The notes: a model not told the origin generated them from the sequence alone. Positions 8,147 through 18,520 are shown, numbered from the stretch's first letter. The stretch: 64,000 nt of DNA from JBGQAS01 sp963699305 (GCA_963699305.1 OY969431.1:930001-994000); one strand, 5' to 3'. Made by a program: numbers and translations.

Positions 8147-8437
8147 ATGAGCGATGAATTTACCAATGAAGGCGAACAATCCGGTGGGATGAGACGTTAT
8201 ATCTCGCGACCGAAGATCTGTCAGTTTTGTGCTGATAAAAATGTGATTATTGATTACAAGCAGGTGGATATGCTTCGGCGTCTCGTCACCGAGGAAGGCA
8301 AAATCCGACCACGCCGACAAACTGGAACTTGTGCACGGCACCAACGGGAAGTAGCCAAGGCGATTAAACGTGCTCGTCATCTTGCTATGCTTCCTTTTGC
8401 GGGAGATGTCTGGCCGGAACGCGAACGACAATATTAG
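8147..8437 (+). CDS. rpsR: 30S ribosomal protein S18, zinc-binding (C+) form
   Basis: Ribosomal protein S18, 96 residues, partner of S6 on the 30S platform. The core KNVIIDYKQVDMLRRLVTEEGKI and the basic C-terminus are diagnostic. CQFC and CARH form a CxxC/CxxH set, so this is the zinc-binding C+ version. ATG 8147 is preferred over an in-frame ATG at 8132, which lies inside the ssb remnant; GGAG at 8134-8137 is well spaced for 8147. It starts one base after the ssb stop, and a terminator follows its own stop. Confidence 0.94.
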   Translation: MSDEFTNEGEQSGGMRRYISRPKICQFCADKNVIIDYKQVDMLRRLVTEEGKIRPRRQTGTCARHQREVAKAIKRARHLAMLPFAGDVWPERERQY

Positions 8438-8448
8438 ATAATCCGATA

Positions 8449-8478
8449 AGCATGGATGGCTGCCATCCGTGCTTTTAT
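8449..8478 (+). terminator. Terminator of the rpsF-rpsR operon
   Basis: AGCATGGATGG (8449-8459), three-base loop, CCATCCGTGCT (8463-8473), then a short T run. All 11 pairs form, with one T-G wobble. Confidence 0.75.
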
Positions 8479-8497
8479 ATATTGACAGAGGAATTGC

Positions 8498-9847
8498 ATG
8501 GCTAAAGAAAAAGAACAAAAAATCATTACAAAAAAGCATTTGGCGCGTGCAGAACGTGAACGCATTCAGACTCGCATTCTGGTAATTGCGCTAATTGCTT
8601 TCGGATTGGTCCTCGTTGGCATTATTGGTTATGGTCTGCTTGATCAATATGTTATCAGTGATCTTAAACCGGTGGCAAAGATCAATGGCGAGGTGATCAC
8701 CGTCCGAGATTATCAAAAGCAGGCCCAAATGACTCGTTTTGAAGAAGTAAACCGTTATACCCAGGATAAACAGATCTATGATTTTTACAACCAACTGGGT
8801 ATCTCACCTGACTCCCAACTAGTGGGTGAACTCTATACTCTGCAAATCGAACTTTCTGATTCGCGTACATTGGGTCAGAAAGTCCTGAACAATATGATTG
8901 AATACCACATCCTTCAATTGAAGGCTGCGGATCTTGGAATATCCCTGACGGATGCAGAAGTCGATGATCTTTTATATAGCTCATTTGGGTTTTATCCGAG
9001 TGGGACGCCAACATCGCAACCTACATCAACTGCATATTACACACCAACTTATTCATCCACCCAACGCGCATTATTAATCACACCCACCAGCACACAAGAC
9101 CTCGCATCCACACCCGCTGAATCACCCACACCAACGGAGACTAGTCAAGGAACACCAACTATCTCATTTACAGCCACGTTGGAACTACCCGTTTCGACTC
9201 CAACCTTGGGTCCAACAGCTTTGCCAGAAAACACTGCCACTCCTTATCCCACAGCAACCGAATACACTATGGAAGGGTATCAGCAAGAATTTGCACAATA
9301 TCTTCAACAAATTTCCTCTTACGGTATCGTAGAAGAAGATGTAAGGGAATATGTGCGTTATAAATTACTCAAGGAAAGAGTATTCAAGGCACTGACTAAA
9401 GACTTGCCCACGCAAGGTGAGCAAAGCTGGATCCGACACATCCTCCTTAATACTGAAGATGCAGCAAACTCTGCCTTACAACTGCTTAATGCTGGTGAGA
9501 ATTGGATAGCTCTTGCACAGGAATTATCTCTCGATACATATACAAAGAATTACGGTGGTGATCTGGGATGGTTCCCAAGAGGATTGCAATCACCTCAAAT
9601 TGATGATGCAGCATTTTCCATGAAAATTGGCGAGATGAAAATTGTCAGCGATGATACTGGCTGGCATATTATCCAATTGCTAGGATTTGAAAAAGAACGC
9701 CCCTATTCGACCTCTATCCTCAACCAGACGCAATCAAAAGCATATAACACCTGGTATGAGAATATCAAGTCGGCCTTGAAGATTGAAACGTTTGACCGAT
9801 GGATATCTTACGTACCTGTCAATCCAACCCTGCCGGCTTCCCAATAA
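8498..9847 (+). CDS. Membrane-anchored parvulin-type peptidyl-prolyl isomerase
   Basis: A 449-residue PrsA/SurA-type foldase predicted to help fold exported proteins outside the membrane. Residues 1-24 are charged, and a transmembrane anchor spans about 25-50. A SurA_N-like region with VAKINGEVITVRDY follows, then a Thr/Pro-rich low-complexity stretch near residues 165-265. The C-terminal rotamase domain (about 305-410) has WIRHILL, GGDLGWFPRG and GEMKIVSDDTGWHIIQL. The Thr/Pro block is unusual inside this family, since it splits the chaperone part from the catalytic part. AGAGGAA precedes ATG 8498. A terminator shared with smc follows. Catalytic activity is inferred from the conserved rotamase core. 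Confidence 0.88.
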   Translation: MAKEKEQKIITKKHLARAERERIQTRILVIALIAFGLVLVGIIGYGLLDQYVISDLKPVAKINGEVITVRDYQKQAQMTRFEEVNRYTQDKQIYDFYNQLGISPDSQLVGELYTLQIELSDSRTLGQKVLNNMIEYHILQLKAADLGISLTDAEVDDLLYSSFGFYPSGTPTSQPTSTAYYTPTYSSTQRALLITPTSTQDLASTPAESPTPTETSQGTPTISFTATLELPVSTPTLGPTALPENTATPYPTATEYTMEGYQQEFAQYLQQISSYGIVEEDVREYVRYKLLKERVFKALTKDLPTQGEQSWIRHILLNTEDAANSALQLLNAGENWIALAQELSLDTYTKNYGGDLGWFPRGLQSPQIDDAAFSMKIGEMKIVSDDTGWHIIQLLGFEKERPYSTSILNQTQSKAYNTWYENIKSALKIETFDRWISYVPVNPTLPASQ

Positions 9848-9849
9848 AG

Positions 9850-9882
9850 AAAAAGCGCAGTTCTTTCGGAACTGCGCTTTTT
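9850..9882. terminator. Bidirectional terminator between the foldase and smc genes
   Basis: AAAAAGCGCAGTTC (9850-9863), loop TTTCG, GAACTGCGCTTTTT (9869-9882): a perfect 14-bp hairpin with A and T runs on both sides, placed between two convergent genes. Confidence 0.9.
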
Positions 9883-9883
9883 C

Positions 9884-12800
9884 TTATTTTACCATTTCTT
9901 CCGTTAATTCATCCATCTTCAAACTGATCACCTGGCTAGCAGAATCCTTACCCATTGTCACACCATAAATCACATCAGCCACTTGCACGGTGTTTCTATT
10001 ATGTGTAATCAGGATAAATTGAGTATTATCACTCAATTCAAGCAATAATTCGCAAAATCTTCCCACGTTTGCTTCATCAAGCATGGCATCCACTTCATCC
10101 AATACACAGAAAGGTGTGGGGGAAACTTTTAGGAGAGCAAATACTAATGCGGCTGCTGTCAGGCTTCTTTCCCCACCTGATAGTAGGGATAATCCCTGCT
10201 CCCTTCTGCCCGGGAGCCGCGCTTCAATATCAACACCGTTTTCGGTGACTTTTTCAGATTCCGTCATCAACAATTTAGCAGTCCCCCCAGTGAATAACCG
10301 GGAAAATATTTGATGAAATTCCTCAGCGACTTTATCGAAAGTCGTCCTGAATTCCGTTTTCATAAGGTCATCTAACTCAGCAATTATCTCTTTTAAATCT
10401 TTTTCGGCTTTATTCAGATCTTCGACCTGTGAACTAAGAAAGCCAAATCTTTCACTCAATTCCTCAAATTCTTTCTCCGCTTCCTGGTTAATGGGACCCA
10501 TCCGCCGTAATTGCGCTCGTTGCCGATTAATGTTTTCTTCTAGGTCATTCGGAATTTGCGTAAGGTCTGGAAGCTGTTCTACCAACCCATCCAATGGTAA
10601 CGGATTCGGACCGGAGACATTCACAGCATAATCAAATGCAACCAGACCAAAATCTTCTTCAATTTTTTCCCTAAGCCTTTCGATATGATCCTTTTGACGA
10701 CTTACTTCCAATTGGGATTGGGAAAAATATCGCTCTGCGTTTGTTGCCGCCTGCCTTGCTGAAGATAGATCAGCTTGAAAGGAAAGATTAATGGTCTCCT
10801 TTTCATTCAATTCTTTTTCGGATGGTGATACTTTAAGTTGTAATTCCGATAATTCGGTTAAAATGTCTTTTTCACTTTTCTGAAGAAACACTTTCTCGGT
10901 TTGAATTCCTTCAAGAGAATCTCGAAGATCGGATAAATTTTTTATTAGATTATCTAGTGATGTATTTATTCTTTCCAGGCTGGTTGTTTTTTCAGTTATC
11001 CTTACCTCAAAATCCGTCAGAGCTCTTACTAATACAGCCCTTCGGGTGCTCCAATGAATTACCTGCTTTTGTAGTTCATCGGTGGGATGGTCCTTAATCA
11101 GTGACAATAATTCATCAACTTTTTGAGAATTTTTTTGAATATATTCATTCGTCGTAACGAGCTTTTGTTTTTCGACATCAATTTCTTTCTCAAGCTCAGT
11201 TAATTGCTGAACATACGTATATTGTTGATCCAAATAAAGAATCTGGCGGTGTTTTTCCTGTTCCGACTCTATCTTCTTTTTCTGCAACAGCTCTTGCTCT
11301 TGATTAAATTGAATCTTTAATTGCTCCAGCTTATTTGAAGCTAGATCAACTTTCTTCCGATCTTCGGATATTCGTGTTTGAATTTCATCGATCGATGATT
11401 GCGAAGTAGAAATTTTCTTATCAGTCGATAGGATAGCTTCCTGTAATTCCTGTTTTTGACGAGGTCTTCCAACTAAAGAAGTTCGTTTTTCTTTCCCAGC
11501 AGTAATAACCCCATTTTTGTGGAAAACTTCCCCGATTATTGTTACAATTCGAAAATTCGATGAAATCTCAGGAAGTATTTTTTGTGCTTCTTTGCGGTTC
11601 TTTACAATAAGTACATGATCAAGCATCACATCGACAAGTTTTCGAAAATCATTAGAGCATTCAATTACTTCAGATGCTCGCGTGAAACCAGGTTTCATCA
11701 TTTTTATTTCTTTTGAATCACTACTCATTGATAAATTTTTCGGTAAGAGATTTACCCGGGTTTTATCATTCTTTTCGATATAAGAGAGTAGATTTTCCAA
11801 TTCGGATGGATTCTCAATTATTAGACTATCGAAATAGTCGCCCAAAGCTCCTGCAATGGCTCGTTCGTATTTTTCAGGAACAACCAGTAATTGACCAAAA
11901 GATGTCAAATGACTGGAAATTTTTCCTTTTTGTGCATCTTCAAATAAACTTTTGATCCCATCATCTGATCCAACCAACTGCAGCTCTGATGAAATGAGCA
12001 CGTCCAACTTGGCAGCAAACCCGGTTTTTTGAATTTGCCATTCCCCAATTCTTGAGTTTTCCTGTTGAAGATTCTTCTCAAGTTCATCCAAAGCTTTTTT
12101 TCTATCATCGAACTGTTGAGATGCCTTTGAATATTGGGATTCAACGGTCGAAACCTTACTGGAATGTACTTCAATTTCATTCCCAATGGTCTGAAGTTCA
12201 TTCTCAATTCCCAACAAGATATCAGTTGTATTCTTGCAATTAGAGTTCAAACTTTCCTTACGATTAGTTAATTCCGAGATACGTGCCTTTGAACGGATTA
12301 TTTCAGCTTCATTATTTATTTGTTCATTTCTTAACGTCGATAACTCCGTCTCCCATTTCTCCAATTCCTTTTTTTTCGTGAGAAAAGAGTCTTCTACTTC
12401 TTTTTGTTGAGTTTGAGCTTCTTTCAATTCGATATCCAGCTCATGTTTACTCAACTTCATCGCATCAAATTCATTGGTCAGGGCTTCATGTTCAGCTTGA
12501 ACCTTTTCTCTTTCTAGTATGGTTGAGGTTTCTTTTTCCTTTAATGCAATTTTCCGTTCGTCAATAACAGCAAGATTTCGGCTGATTTCTTCTCTTTTAA
12601 CATGCAATTCAGCCATCTTTCGATGCCAATCATCCAATCTCTTCCTAATATTCGAGACTTCTTCCCTGGTGATATTGTCCCTGTCTTCAATTTCACGTAA
12701 TTTCTTTTGAGCATTTTCCAATAAGATTTCCTGCGATTTTTAATCCTTCACGCGCAGTGATATATTCCTTTTGAGTCTTATGCCATTGATAACCATACCA

Positions 12801-13487
12801 ATCTCTTAGTAAAATCCGCAAATCCGCTTTTATTCTTTCAAATTCCTGTGCCTTGCGGGCTTGTCTTTCCAAAGATGATATGCGCGGTTTTATTTCCGCC
12901 AAAATATCATTTACACGCTCTAAATTTCGCCTGGTATTTTCAAGACGGTTCAGGGATTCATCTCGACGTGATCGATACAATCCAATTCCCGCTGCTTCCT
13001 CAAAAAATTTCCTTCTTTCCTCAGGCTTCAACGAAAGAGCAGCATCAACAAGACCTTGCCCTATTACTGTATATGTCCGTTCCGATAAACCCGTTTGGGA
13101 AAGCAATTCATTAATTTCCTTCAACCGCACTCGTTGATTATTAATCAGGTATTCATTTTCTCCATCCCGATAGGCGCGTCGAGTAATCGCAACTTCGTTA
13201 AAATCAATCGGTAACCAACCGTCTTCATTGTTGAAAATAATGCTTGCAGAAGCCATGCTAGCACGTGGTCGTTGTTCCGAGCCTGTGAAAATCATGTCCT
13301 CAGTCTTTTTTCCGCGAAGCAAGCTGAATGCCTGCTCACCCAGCACCCATCGGATGGAGTCTGCAATATTCGATTTTCCGGATCCGTTTGGACCCACCAC
13401 GGCAGTAATATTGCCAGGAAACTCGAAAGCGGTTTTACTGGCAAATGTCTTGTATCCATGTAACTCTAATGATTTAAGGCGTGGCAT
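9884..13487 (-). CDS. smc: Chromosome segregation ATPase SMC (one frameshift)
   Basis: SMC organises the chromosome with ScpA and ScpB. Two frames together give about 1,200 residues, the normal size. The N-terminal piece (from ATG 13487) has the Walker A motif GPNGSGKSN and the start of the coiled coil. The second piece holds the rest of the coiled coil, a hinge near LLVVPEKYERAIAGALGDYF, and the C-terminal LSGGERSLTA signature with Walker B VLDEVDAML. The frames break near 12737-12741, a T5 run on the plus strand: removing one base joins GLK directly to ILLENAQKKL. This is most likely a sequencing indel, since smc is rarely lost. AAGGAG precedes the ATG. rnc lies 18 bases upstream, a common smc-rnc pairing; scpA is nearby on the other strand. 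Confidence 0.9.
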
Positions 13488-13505
13488 GCATCTCCTTGGA
13501 TTTTT

Positions 13506-14225
13506 TTATGATGGTTGGAAAACACCGAATTTCGTTAATGCATCTTTTGCAGCAGCTTTTTCAGCAGCTTGTTTACTCATACCAGTACCCGATCCACCAT
13601 ATTTGCCATTGATAAATACATCCACTGAAAATAATTTCAAATGATCGGGTCCCGTGGAATCTTTTGTCAAATAAGAAGGGGCATTAAATCCGTTCGATTG
13701 CGCCCATTCCTGCAATGTGCTTTTTGGATCTTCGTTGCGACGATGAATCAAAATATCGTTGGATGCAGAAAACAACATAGGAAAAATGAATTTCTGCACC
13801 GCGCTGATACCTGCATCCAAATACAGCGCTCCAATCAAAGCTTCAAATGCATCACATAATAAGGCATCCCGTGCTCTTCCCCCACCCTGGTCCTCACCAT
13901 GTCCTAACCGAATAACATGCCCAATTTGAATATTCTTCGCAAAAACAGCCAATTGCTCAGTATGAACTAAAGCTGCTCGCATTCTAGTCAGGTCTCCCTC
14001 CGGCATTTCTGGAAACTGGTTGTACAACCAGGCACCAACAACAAAATCAAGGATTGCATCACCGAGGAATTCCATTCGTTCGTTATCCTCCAGTGCCTCT
14101 GGATGTTCATTCAGGTAGGAACGATGTGTTAATGCTCTGTTTAATAACAACCAGTCGGTAAAAGATAAACCGTTGCGCTTTGCAAAAGAACGGGGAGACT
14201 CCGCTTGATCCAGTTTTGTATCCAA
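13506..14225 (-). CDS. rnc: Ribonuclease III
   Basis: RNase III cuts double-stranded RNA in rRNA processing and mRNA turnover. The catalytic signature NERMEFLGDAILD is present, with the second acidic motif in CDAFEALIGALYLDAG. A double-stranded RNA-binding domain follows, ending GMSKQAAEKAAAKDAL. The start is set at TTG 14225 (239 residues), because GGAGGAA lies nine bases upstream. A longer frame can start at TTG 14273 but has no ribosome site. Family length is about 225-250. It sits between the thrC-like gene and smc on the same strand, probably in one transcript. Confidence 0.92.
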   Translation of the reverse strand: MDTKLDQAESPRSFAKRNGLSFTDWLLLNRALTHRSYLNEHPEALEDNERMEFLGDAILDFVVGAWLYNQFPEMPEGDLTRMRAALVHTEQLAVFAKNIQIGHVIRLGHGEDQGGGRARDALLCDAFEALIGALYLDAGISAVQKFIFPMLFSASNDILIHRRNEDPKSTLQEWAQSNGFNAPSYLTKDSTGPDHLKLFSVDVFINGKYGGSGTGMSKQAAEKAAAKDALTKFGVFQPS

Positions 14226-14306
14226 ACCAGGAAATTCCTCCAAAGAACTTGGAGAACGCAAACCACTTATCAAATGATAAAGTGGCTAGCGTTCGCTTTG
14301 TTCAAT

Positions 14307-15401
14307 CTACTTTCTTTCATTATACTTTAAACCAGACCCGGTTAATGTTAAAATCTGAGGTCCCGGAGTTCGATGAATCACTTTTCTAAGTGCGCACCAC
14401 ACCAATGCACTAGTTGGTTCGACAAAATATCCCCTGTTTGCGATCTCATTATAAGCATTGAAGATGTCAGATTCATGAAAGCCAATAATTTCGCCTGGAT
14501 GCGTTTGAAGACTTTTAATAATGCATCACCGCGGACTGGCAAAGATACGCAGACCCCTTCGGCAATTGATGAAGTCCATTTATTTATTTTTACATTACCT
14601 TGTCTTGCCAAAAATGCCCTTAGAATTGGTGAGCAATTATTAGCTTGCACACCCACGAAGTAAGGTAATTTTTGCAGGATATTAGCTGTAATTAATGATT
14701 CAAACCCTCGAATTAGCCCTAGTAGAAGTCCGCCTTGTCCCACAGGTGCGATAACGGTCCCTGGCATTTCATTTTTGTTTTTTACAGTTTCATAGGCGAT
14801 AGTCAGCGATCCCAGCTAAACCGAATGGCAAATATGCATGACTGGCATAAGTTTTCCCTTTGTTTACTTCCACCAAAGCAGCATGTGTCGCTTCGATGCG
14901 GGGTCCTGGAATTGGAATCACATGCGAACCATACTGTTCCATTTGTAATCGTTTCGCACCCGAAGCTGTATCTGGAATATAAATTTCCGAAGAAAATCCA
15001 GCACGTGCAGCATATGCAGCCAACGATGCACCTGCATTTCCAGATGAATCTTCCACTACATTTTTAACACCCCGTGACTTAAGGAAATTGATTAATACTG
15101 TTGTTCCACGATCTTTGTATGATCCTGTGGGATTCAGGTGTTCACATTTTAATCCAATGGGATATTTATCAAATTGATCCCATATGAGAGGAGTGTCACC
15201 TTCCCCTAAAGTGATTGGTTCATCGATGAAGTCAAATCCGAAACTGTTTATGTATCGCCATACACCGTGATATTTTTCGTTTGGTTTTTGGAATTGAAAT
15301 GGACCATCATAATCATAAATCCCACCACATGCGGAGCATAGATATGGTGAACCCTGTTGAGGATATTCCGATCTGCAGGAGATGCACCTTACAGCTGGCA
15401 T
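14307..15401 (-). CDS. Threonine synthase-like PLP enzyme (two frameshifts)
   Basis: About 365 residues when read across three frames, the normal threonine synthase size. Threonine synthase makes threonine from phosphohomoserine. The N-terminus has a four-Cys rubredoxin-like zinc site (CISC ... CSAC), as in the long class. The PLP lysine is Lys96 in NPTGSYKDRG, and a glycine-rich phosphate loop follows (EDSSGNAGAS). The frame shifts near 14804 (one extra base between AGIA and TIAYETV) and near 14513-14516 (one missing base in a T run), after which NEIANRGYFVEPTSALVW, a typical C-terminal motif, restores the family pattern. It starts two bases after the moaD-moaE stop. The exact substrate could differ within the family, so no symbol is given. 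Confidence 0.82.
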
Positions 15402-15403
15402 TA

Positions 15404-16119
15404 CTACTTGCCCTGATTTCCAGGTAAAAAATCACCATCAATCCAGGATTCCCCATCAGGTCCCATTTCTTTTTTCCAAATGGGGACAATTTCCTTAATC
15501 TTTCGATGGCATATCTCGTTGCGTCAAAGATTCCGTCATTTCGATGACTTGCACTGCAAGCAATTAAGACGCTCGGAATACCCTGTCGCAGCTTCCCTGT
15601 CCGTTGAATGATTATAATACCTTGAACTTTTGGCCATTTTTTTCGTATTTCGCTGGCAATTTTTTCCAGCATTTCTTCAGCCATTGGAGAGTATGCTTGA
15701 TATTCAAGTGCATCGGTTTTTTTATTGGGTAGGTTTTCAGTCTCTCCGCGAACAACTCCAAGGAAAACACTAATTCCACCTGTCTGTTTGTATGTAATTT
15801 CGGAAATCCAGTTTTCAAGAACTATAGGATCTTCAATAATTCGGATTATTGTTGAAAATCCACTCCCACCGCTTACGGGTGGAAAGAGCGCAATCTCCGC
15901 ATTTCGAGGTATTAGATCATTGTCCATAGCAAAATTTCGATTTACTGCCACGATTATCTTCTTTGAACGAAAATCAAGTTGTGGATATTGGGCGAAAAGG
16001 ATTTCTTTCAATTTGGAGACAGTCAATTCACCAGTGAATTCCACGTTAATTTTTTGATTTCCAATCACGTCCCTTAAAGAAGCAAATAATATTATTGTGA
16101 TTGTTCCAAAGCTACTCAT
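15404..16119 (-). CDS. MoaD-MoaE fusion, molybdopterin synthase (one frameshift)
   Basis: Molybdopterin synthase inserts two sulphurs into cyclic pyranopterin monophosphate during molybdenum cofactor synthesis. The first 85 residues are MoaD-like (ubiquitin fold) and end PPVSGGSG; MoaE follows with GVVRGE, IIIIQRTGKLRQG and CSASHR. The two subunits are normally separate, and the MoaD Gly-Gly must have a free C-terminus to carry the thiocarboxylate. Here it is internal, as in the mycobacterial MoaX fusion, where cleavage after the Gly-Gly is needed. Near 15497 one base is missing: the next frame reads IKEIVPIWKKEM, then WIDGDFLPGNQGK and a stop at 15404, the expected MoaE end. Its ATG lies inside the end of moaC, so translation is probably coupled. 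Confidence 0.87.
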
Positions 16120-16592
16120 TAAATACGTCCCCGCTTAGTCCCCCGTGTTTTTCGATTAATCGAATATTCTGGATTTTTGCAGATTTCTCAACAGCCTTGA
16201 TCATATCGTAGATTGTGAGTGCAGAAATCGATACAGCGGTCAAAGCTTCCATTTCGACACCAGTTTTGGAAGTGCTTTTTACAGTCGAAGTGATTTCTAT
16301 CCCAGGCAATAAAGGTTTAATGACCAGGTTCACATCAATTTCATGGATTGGTATCAGGTGGCATAGAGGGATTAATTCAAATGTTTTCTTCGCGGCTAAA
16401 ATCCCTGCTAATTTCGCCACGGTTAGAACATCACCTTTTTTTATTTGATTCTTTTTGATAAGGTTGATCGTTTCTTTTTTAAAATGATCTCTCCCTGGCA
16501 ATTGCGGTTCGTTCAGTATCAGGCTTGTTTCCGACATTTACCATGCGAGCTTTTTGATTACCATCTATATGAGTTAATTCATTTTTCTGCAT
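16112..16592 (-). CDS. moaC: Cyclic pyranopterin monophosphate synthase MoaC (one frameshift)
   Basis: MoaC converts the MoaA product into cPMP in molybdenum cofactor synthesis. The open frame from 16537 has the core (LIPLCHLIPI, TGVEMEALTAVSISALTIYDM) but a wrong N-terminus. Reading another frame from ATG 16592 gives LTHIDGNQKARMVNVGNKPDTERTAIA, the usual MoaC start. Adding one base to the CCC run at 16493-16495 joins the two and yields about 160 residues, the normal length. A TATAAT lies six bases before ATG 16592 and no Shine-Dalgarno is seen, suggesting a leaderless mRNA. It is the first gene of the moaC-moaDE-thrC-like-rnc-smc run; moaA is not in the window. Confidence 0.88.
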
Positions 16593-16598
16593 GGAGCA

Positions 16599-16604
16599 AT
16601 TATA
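16599..16604 (-). promoter_or_regulatory. -10 box of moaC, leaderless type
   Basis: TATAAT on the minus strand, six bases before the ATG at 16592. A TTGACA lies 13 bases further upstream (16623-16618), closer than usual, so the -35 is uncertain. Confidence 0.55.
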
Positions 16605-16644
16605 ACCATTAATATTTTGTCAAAAGACGTTCTGGATTGGATGC

Positions 16645-16650
16645 TATAAT
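16645..16650 (+). promoter_or_regulatory. Extended -10 box of scpA, leaderless type
   Basis: TGCTATAAT (16642-16650) is an extended -10. The scpA GTG begins after seven bases, so the transcript would start at the start codon. No clear -35 is seen at the usual distance. Confidence 0.55.
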
Positions 16651-16657
16651 ATCCACC

Positions 16658-17443
16658 GTGTCATCTGCTTTTCTTGAAAAATCCACGGACGGGTATCAAG
16701 TATTCACTGAAGTCTATGAAGGTCCTTTGGATTTGTTGTTGGACCTTATCGAACGCGCGGAGTTGGATATTACCCGTCTTGCGCTCGCCCAAGTAACGGA
16801 TCAATATCTGGATTACTTGCATCATCTACAGCAACGAAATGCAGAAGAAGTTTCCTTATTTGTAGTGATCGCAGCCAAATTACTCCAGATCAAATCCGCC
16901 GCACTTCTTCCAAGACAAGCTGAGGAATTGGGGAGCGATGAGGAAGAAGATCCAGGGGAAGCACTAGCAAGACAACTCATTATTTACAAACGGTTTAAAG
17001 AATTAGGCGCATATTTGGAAGAAAGAAATTTGAAAGGTTTACGAACATTTATCAGAGTTGCTCCCCCTCCAAAGATCAATGCAAAATTGGATATGTCCAA
17101 TATCACATTCGATGATTTCATACTGGCTGCAAAAGAAGCTTTTGCATTAAAAAGAGCACTAAAACCATTATCACAAGTGGTATCACTTCCCAGAGTTACC
17201 ATCCGGGAACGTATCCATCATATTCTCATAAAGATCAAGGAATTTGGCGCTACCACCTTCCGGTCGGTATTGGCAAATGAGAAAAATCGTATCGATATAG
17301 TAGTCACCTTTTTGGCAATGCTTGAATTAATAAAACGGCGATATATCGCTGTCCAACAAACGTCGTTGTTCGGAGATATTTCCATGGAGAAAAGCGACGA
17401 TTTTGGGGAAAACGAAAATATTGAAATCGAATTTGATGATTAA
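16658..17443 (+). CDS. scpA: Segregation and condensation protein A
   Basis: ScpA is the kleisin subunit that bridges the SMC heads in the condensin complex. At 261 residues it fits the family. The N-terminus has VYEGPLDLLLDLIERAELDI, which is diagnostic. The middle carries QVTDQYLDYL and an acidic linker, and the C-terminal winged helix has a FLAMLELIKRR motif that contacts SMC. The start is set at GTG 16658, seven bases after TATAAT; a TTG at 16637 lies upstream of the inferred transcription start. scpB, the usual next gene, is absent. smc itself is 3 kb away on the other strand. Confidence 0.92.
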   Translation: MSSAFLEKSTDGYQVFTEVYEGPLDLLLDLIERAELDITRLALAQVTDQYLDYLHHLQQRNAEEVSLFVVIAAKLLQIKSAALLPRQAEELGSDEEEDPGEALARQLIIYKRFKELGAYLEERNLKGLRTFIRVAPPPKINAKLDMSNITFDDFILAAKEAFALKRALKPLSQVVSLPRVTIRERIHHILIKIKEFGATTFRSVLANEKNRIDIVVTFLAMLELIKRRYIAVQQTSLFGDISMEKSDDFGENENIEIEFDD

Positions 17444-17448
17444 AGCTT

Positions 17449-18384
17449 TTACATCCGCGTAACTTGATCGCTCATATCATCCAACAACTCAACTTCCTTT
17501 GTACTCAATTTCCAACCCAAAGCACCCAAGTTTTGTTCTGCTTGCTTGCGGTCTTTGGCACCAGGAATGGGCATCCCGCCTTTACAGATAACCCAGTTGA
17601 GTGCTACTTGTGACGGTGTTTTCCCTGAATGGTTTTCCCCGATTTCTTTCATGGTTTTCAATAATGGTTGGACCTTGGCAAGAAACCTGATATTATATTT
17701 TCTTCCCCGAATTCCCGTCAATGGATTCTTAGGTGTATATTTTCCAGAGAGAACACCTTGTGCAATAGGGCTATACGCAATCAGTCTGATCCCTTGTTGC
17801 TGACATCGCTGAAGCAATCCATTCTTTTCTACTTTTCTTTTTAAAAGATTATATTCAACCTGGTTGGATGTAAGCGAAATCCCATTTCTTTCCAGAAGTT
17901 TTTTTGTTCTGCTCATTTGATCGTAATTGTAGTTGGAAACTCCAACTTCCCCGATCAAACCTGCTTGAAACACTTCGATCATCCCCTGGATCCAATATTC
18001 GACCCGCATTGGAGGAAAAGGCCAATGTACTTGATATAAATCCACTTTTTTCAAACCTAAACGATTAAGACTCCGGCTTAATGCTTTTTTCAATTCAATT
18101 CTGCTCAAACGCCATGGATAAGGCATGAATTTCGTTGCAACGTGAATGCGTGGTTTGATATCATGTATCAATGTGCCAAGAAAAGACTCTGATTTTCCAT
18201 TCCCATAGACTTCAGCAGTATCGAATAACGTCAATCCCGCATTGACACATACGTTAAATGCATCGTGGATATCTCGCTCGCCATAATCAGTCCCATAACC
18301 CCACCAAGTGCGGTCACCCCATGACCAGGTTCCAATTCCCATGGAATATGCATCTAATACGGATACTTTATTATTTTCAGTCAT
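17449..18384 (-). CDS. Aldo/keto reductase
   Basis: A 311-residue NAD(P)H-dependent oxidoreductase of the aldo/keto reductase family (TIM barrel). The catalytic tetrad is visible: Asp and Tyr in LFDTAEVYGNG, Lys in VATKFMPYP, and His in VDLYQVHWP. The C-terminal cofactor region reads PIPGAKDRKQAEQNLGALGW. ATG 18384 is chosen because AGAGG lies just upstream; the longer frame from 18414 has no such site. The gene converges with scpA, with only five bases between the stops. The physiological substrate cannot be read from sequence. Confidence 0.9.
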   Translation of the reverse strand: MTENNKVSVLDAYSMGIGTWSWGDRTWWGYGTDYGERDIHDAFNVCVNAGLTLFDTAEVYGNGKSESFLGTLIHDIKPRIHVATKFMPYPWRLSRIELKKALSRSLNRLGLKKVDLYQVHWPFPPMRVEYWIQGMIEVFQAGLIGEVGVSNYNYDQMSRTKKLLERNGISLTSNQVEYNLLKRKVEKNGLLQRCQQQGIRLIAYSPIAQGVLSGKYTPKNPLTGIRGRKYNIRFLAKVQPLLKTMKEIGENHSGKTPSQVALNWVICKGGMPIPGAKDRKQAEQNLGALGWKLSTKEVELLDDMSDQVTRM

Positions 18385-18520
18385 ATCACCTCTTTGTTTC
18401 TTGATAAATTCCAAACTATTCCCAGATGATATAATTTTCTCACTAAAACTTCAATTAATTGATATAGTTTTTTTTTATTTTTTACCTATTCTTCATTCTT
18501 GTAACCTATTGGAAATATAA

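Noticed and set aside
12700..12745. Programmed ribosomal frameshift in smc
   Set aside because: The needed shift is +1, no classical slippery heptamer is present, and many other genes here have similar indels, so error is simpler.
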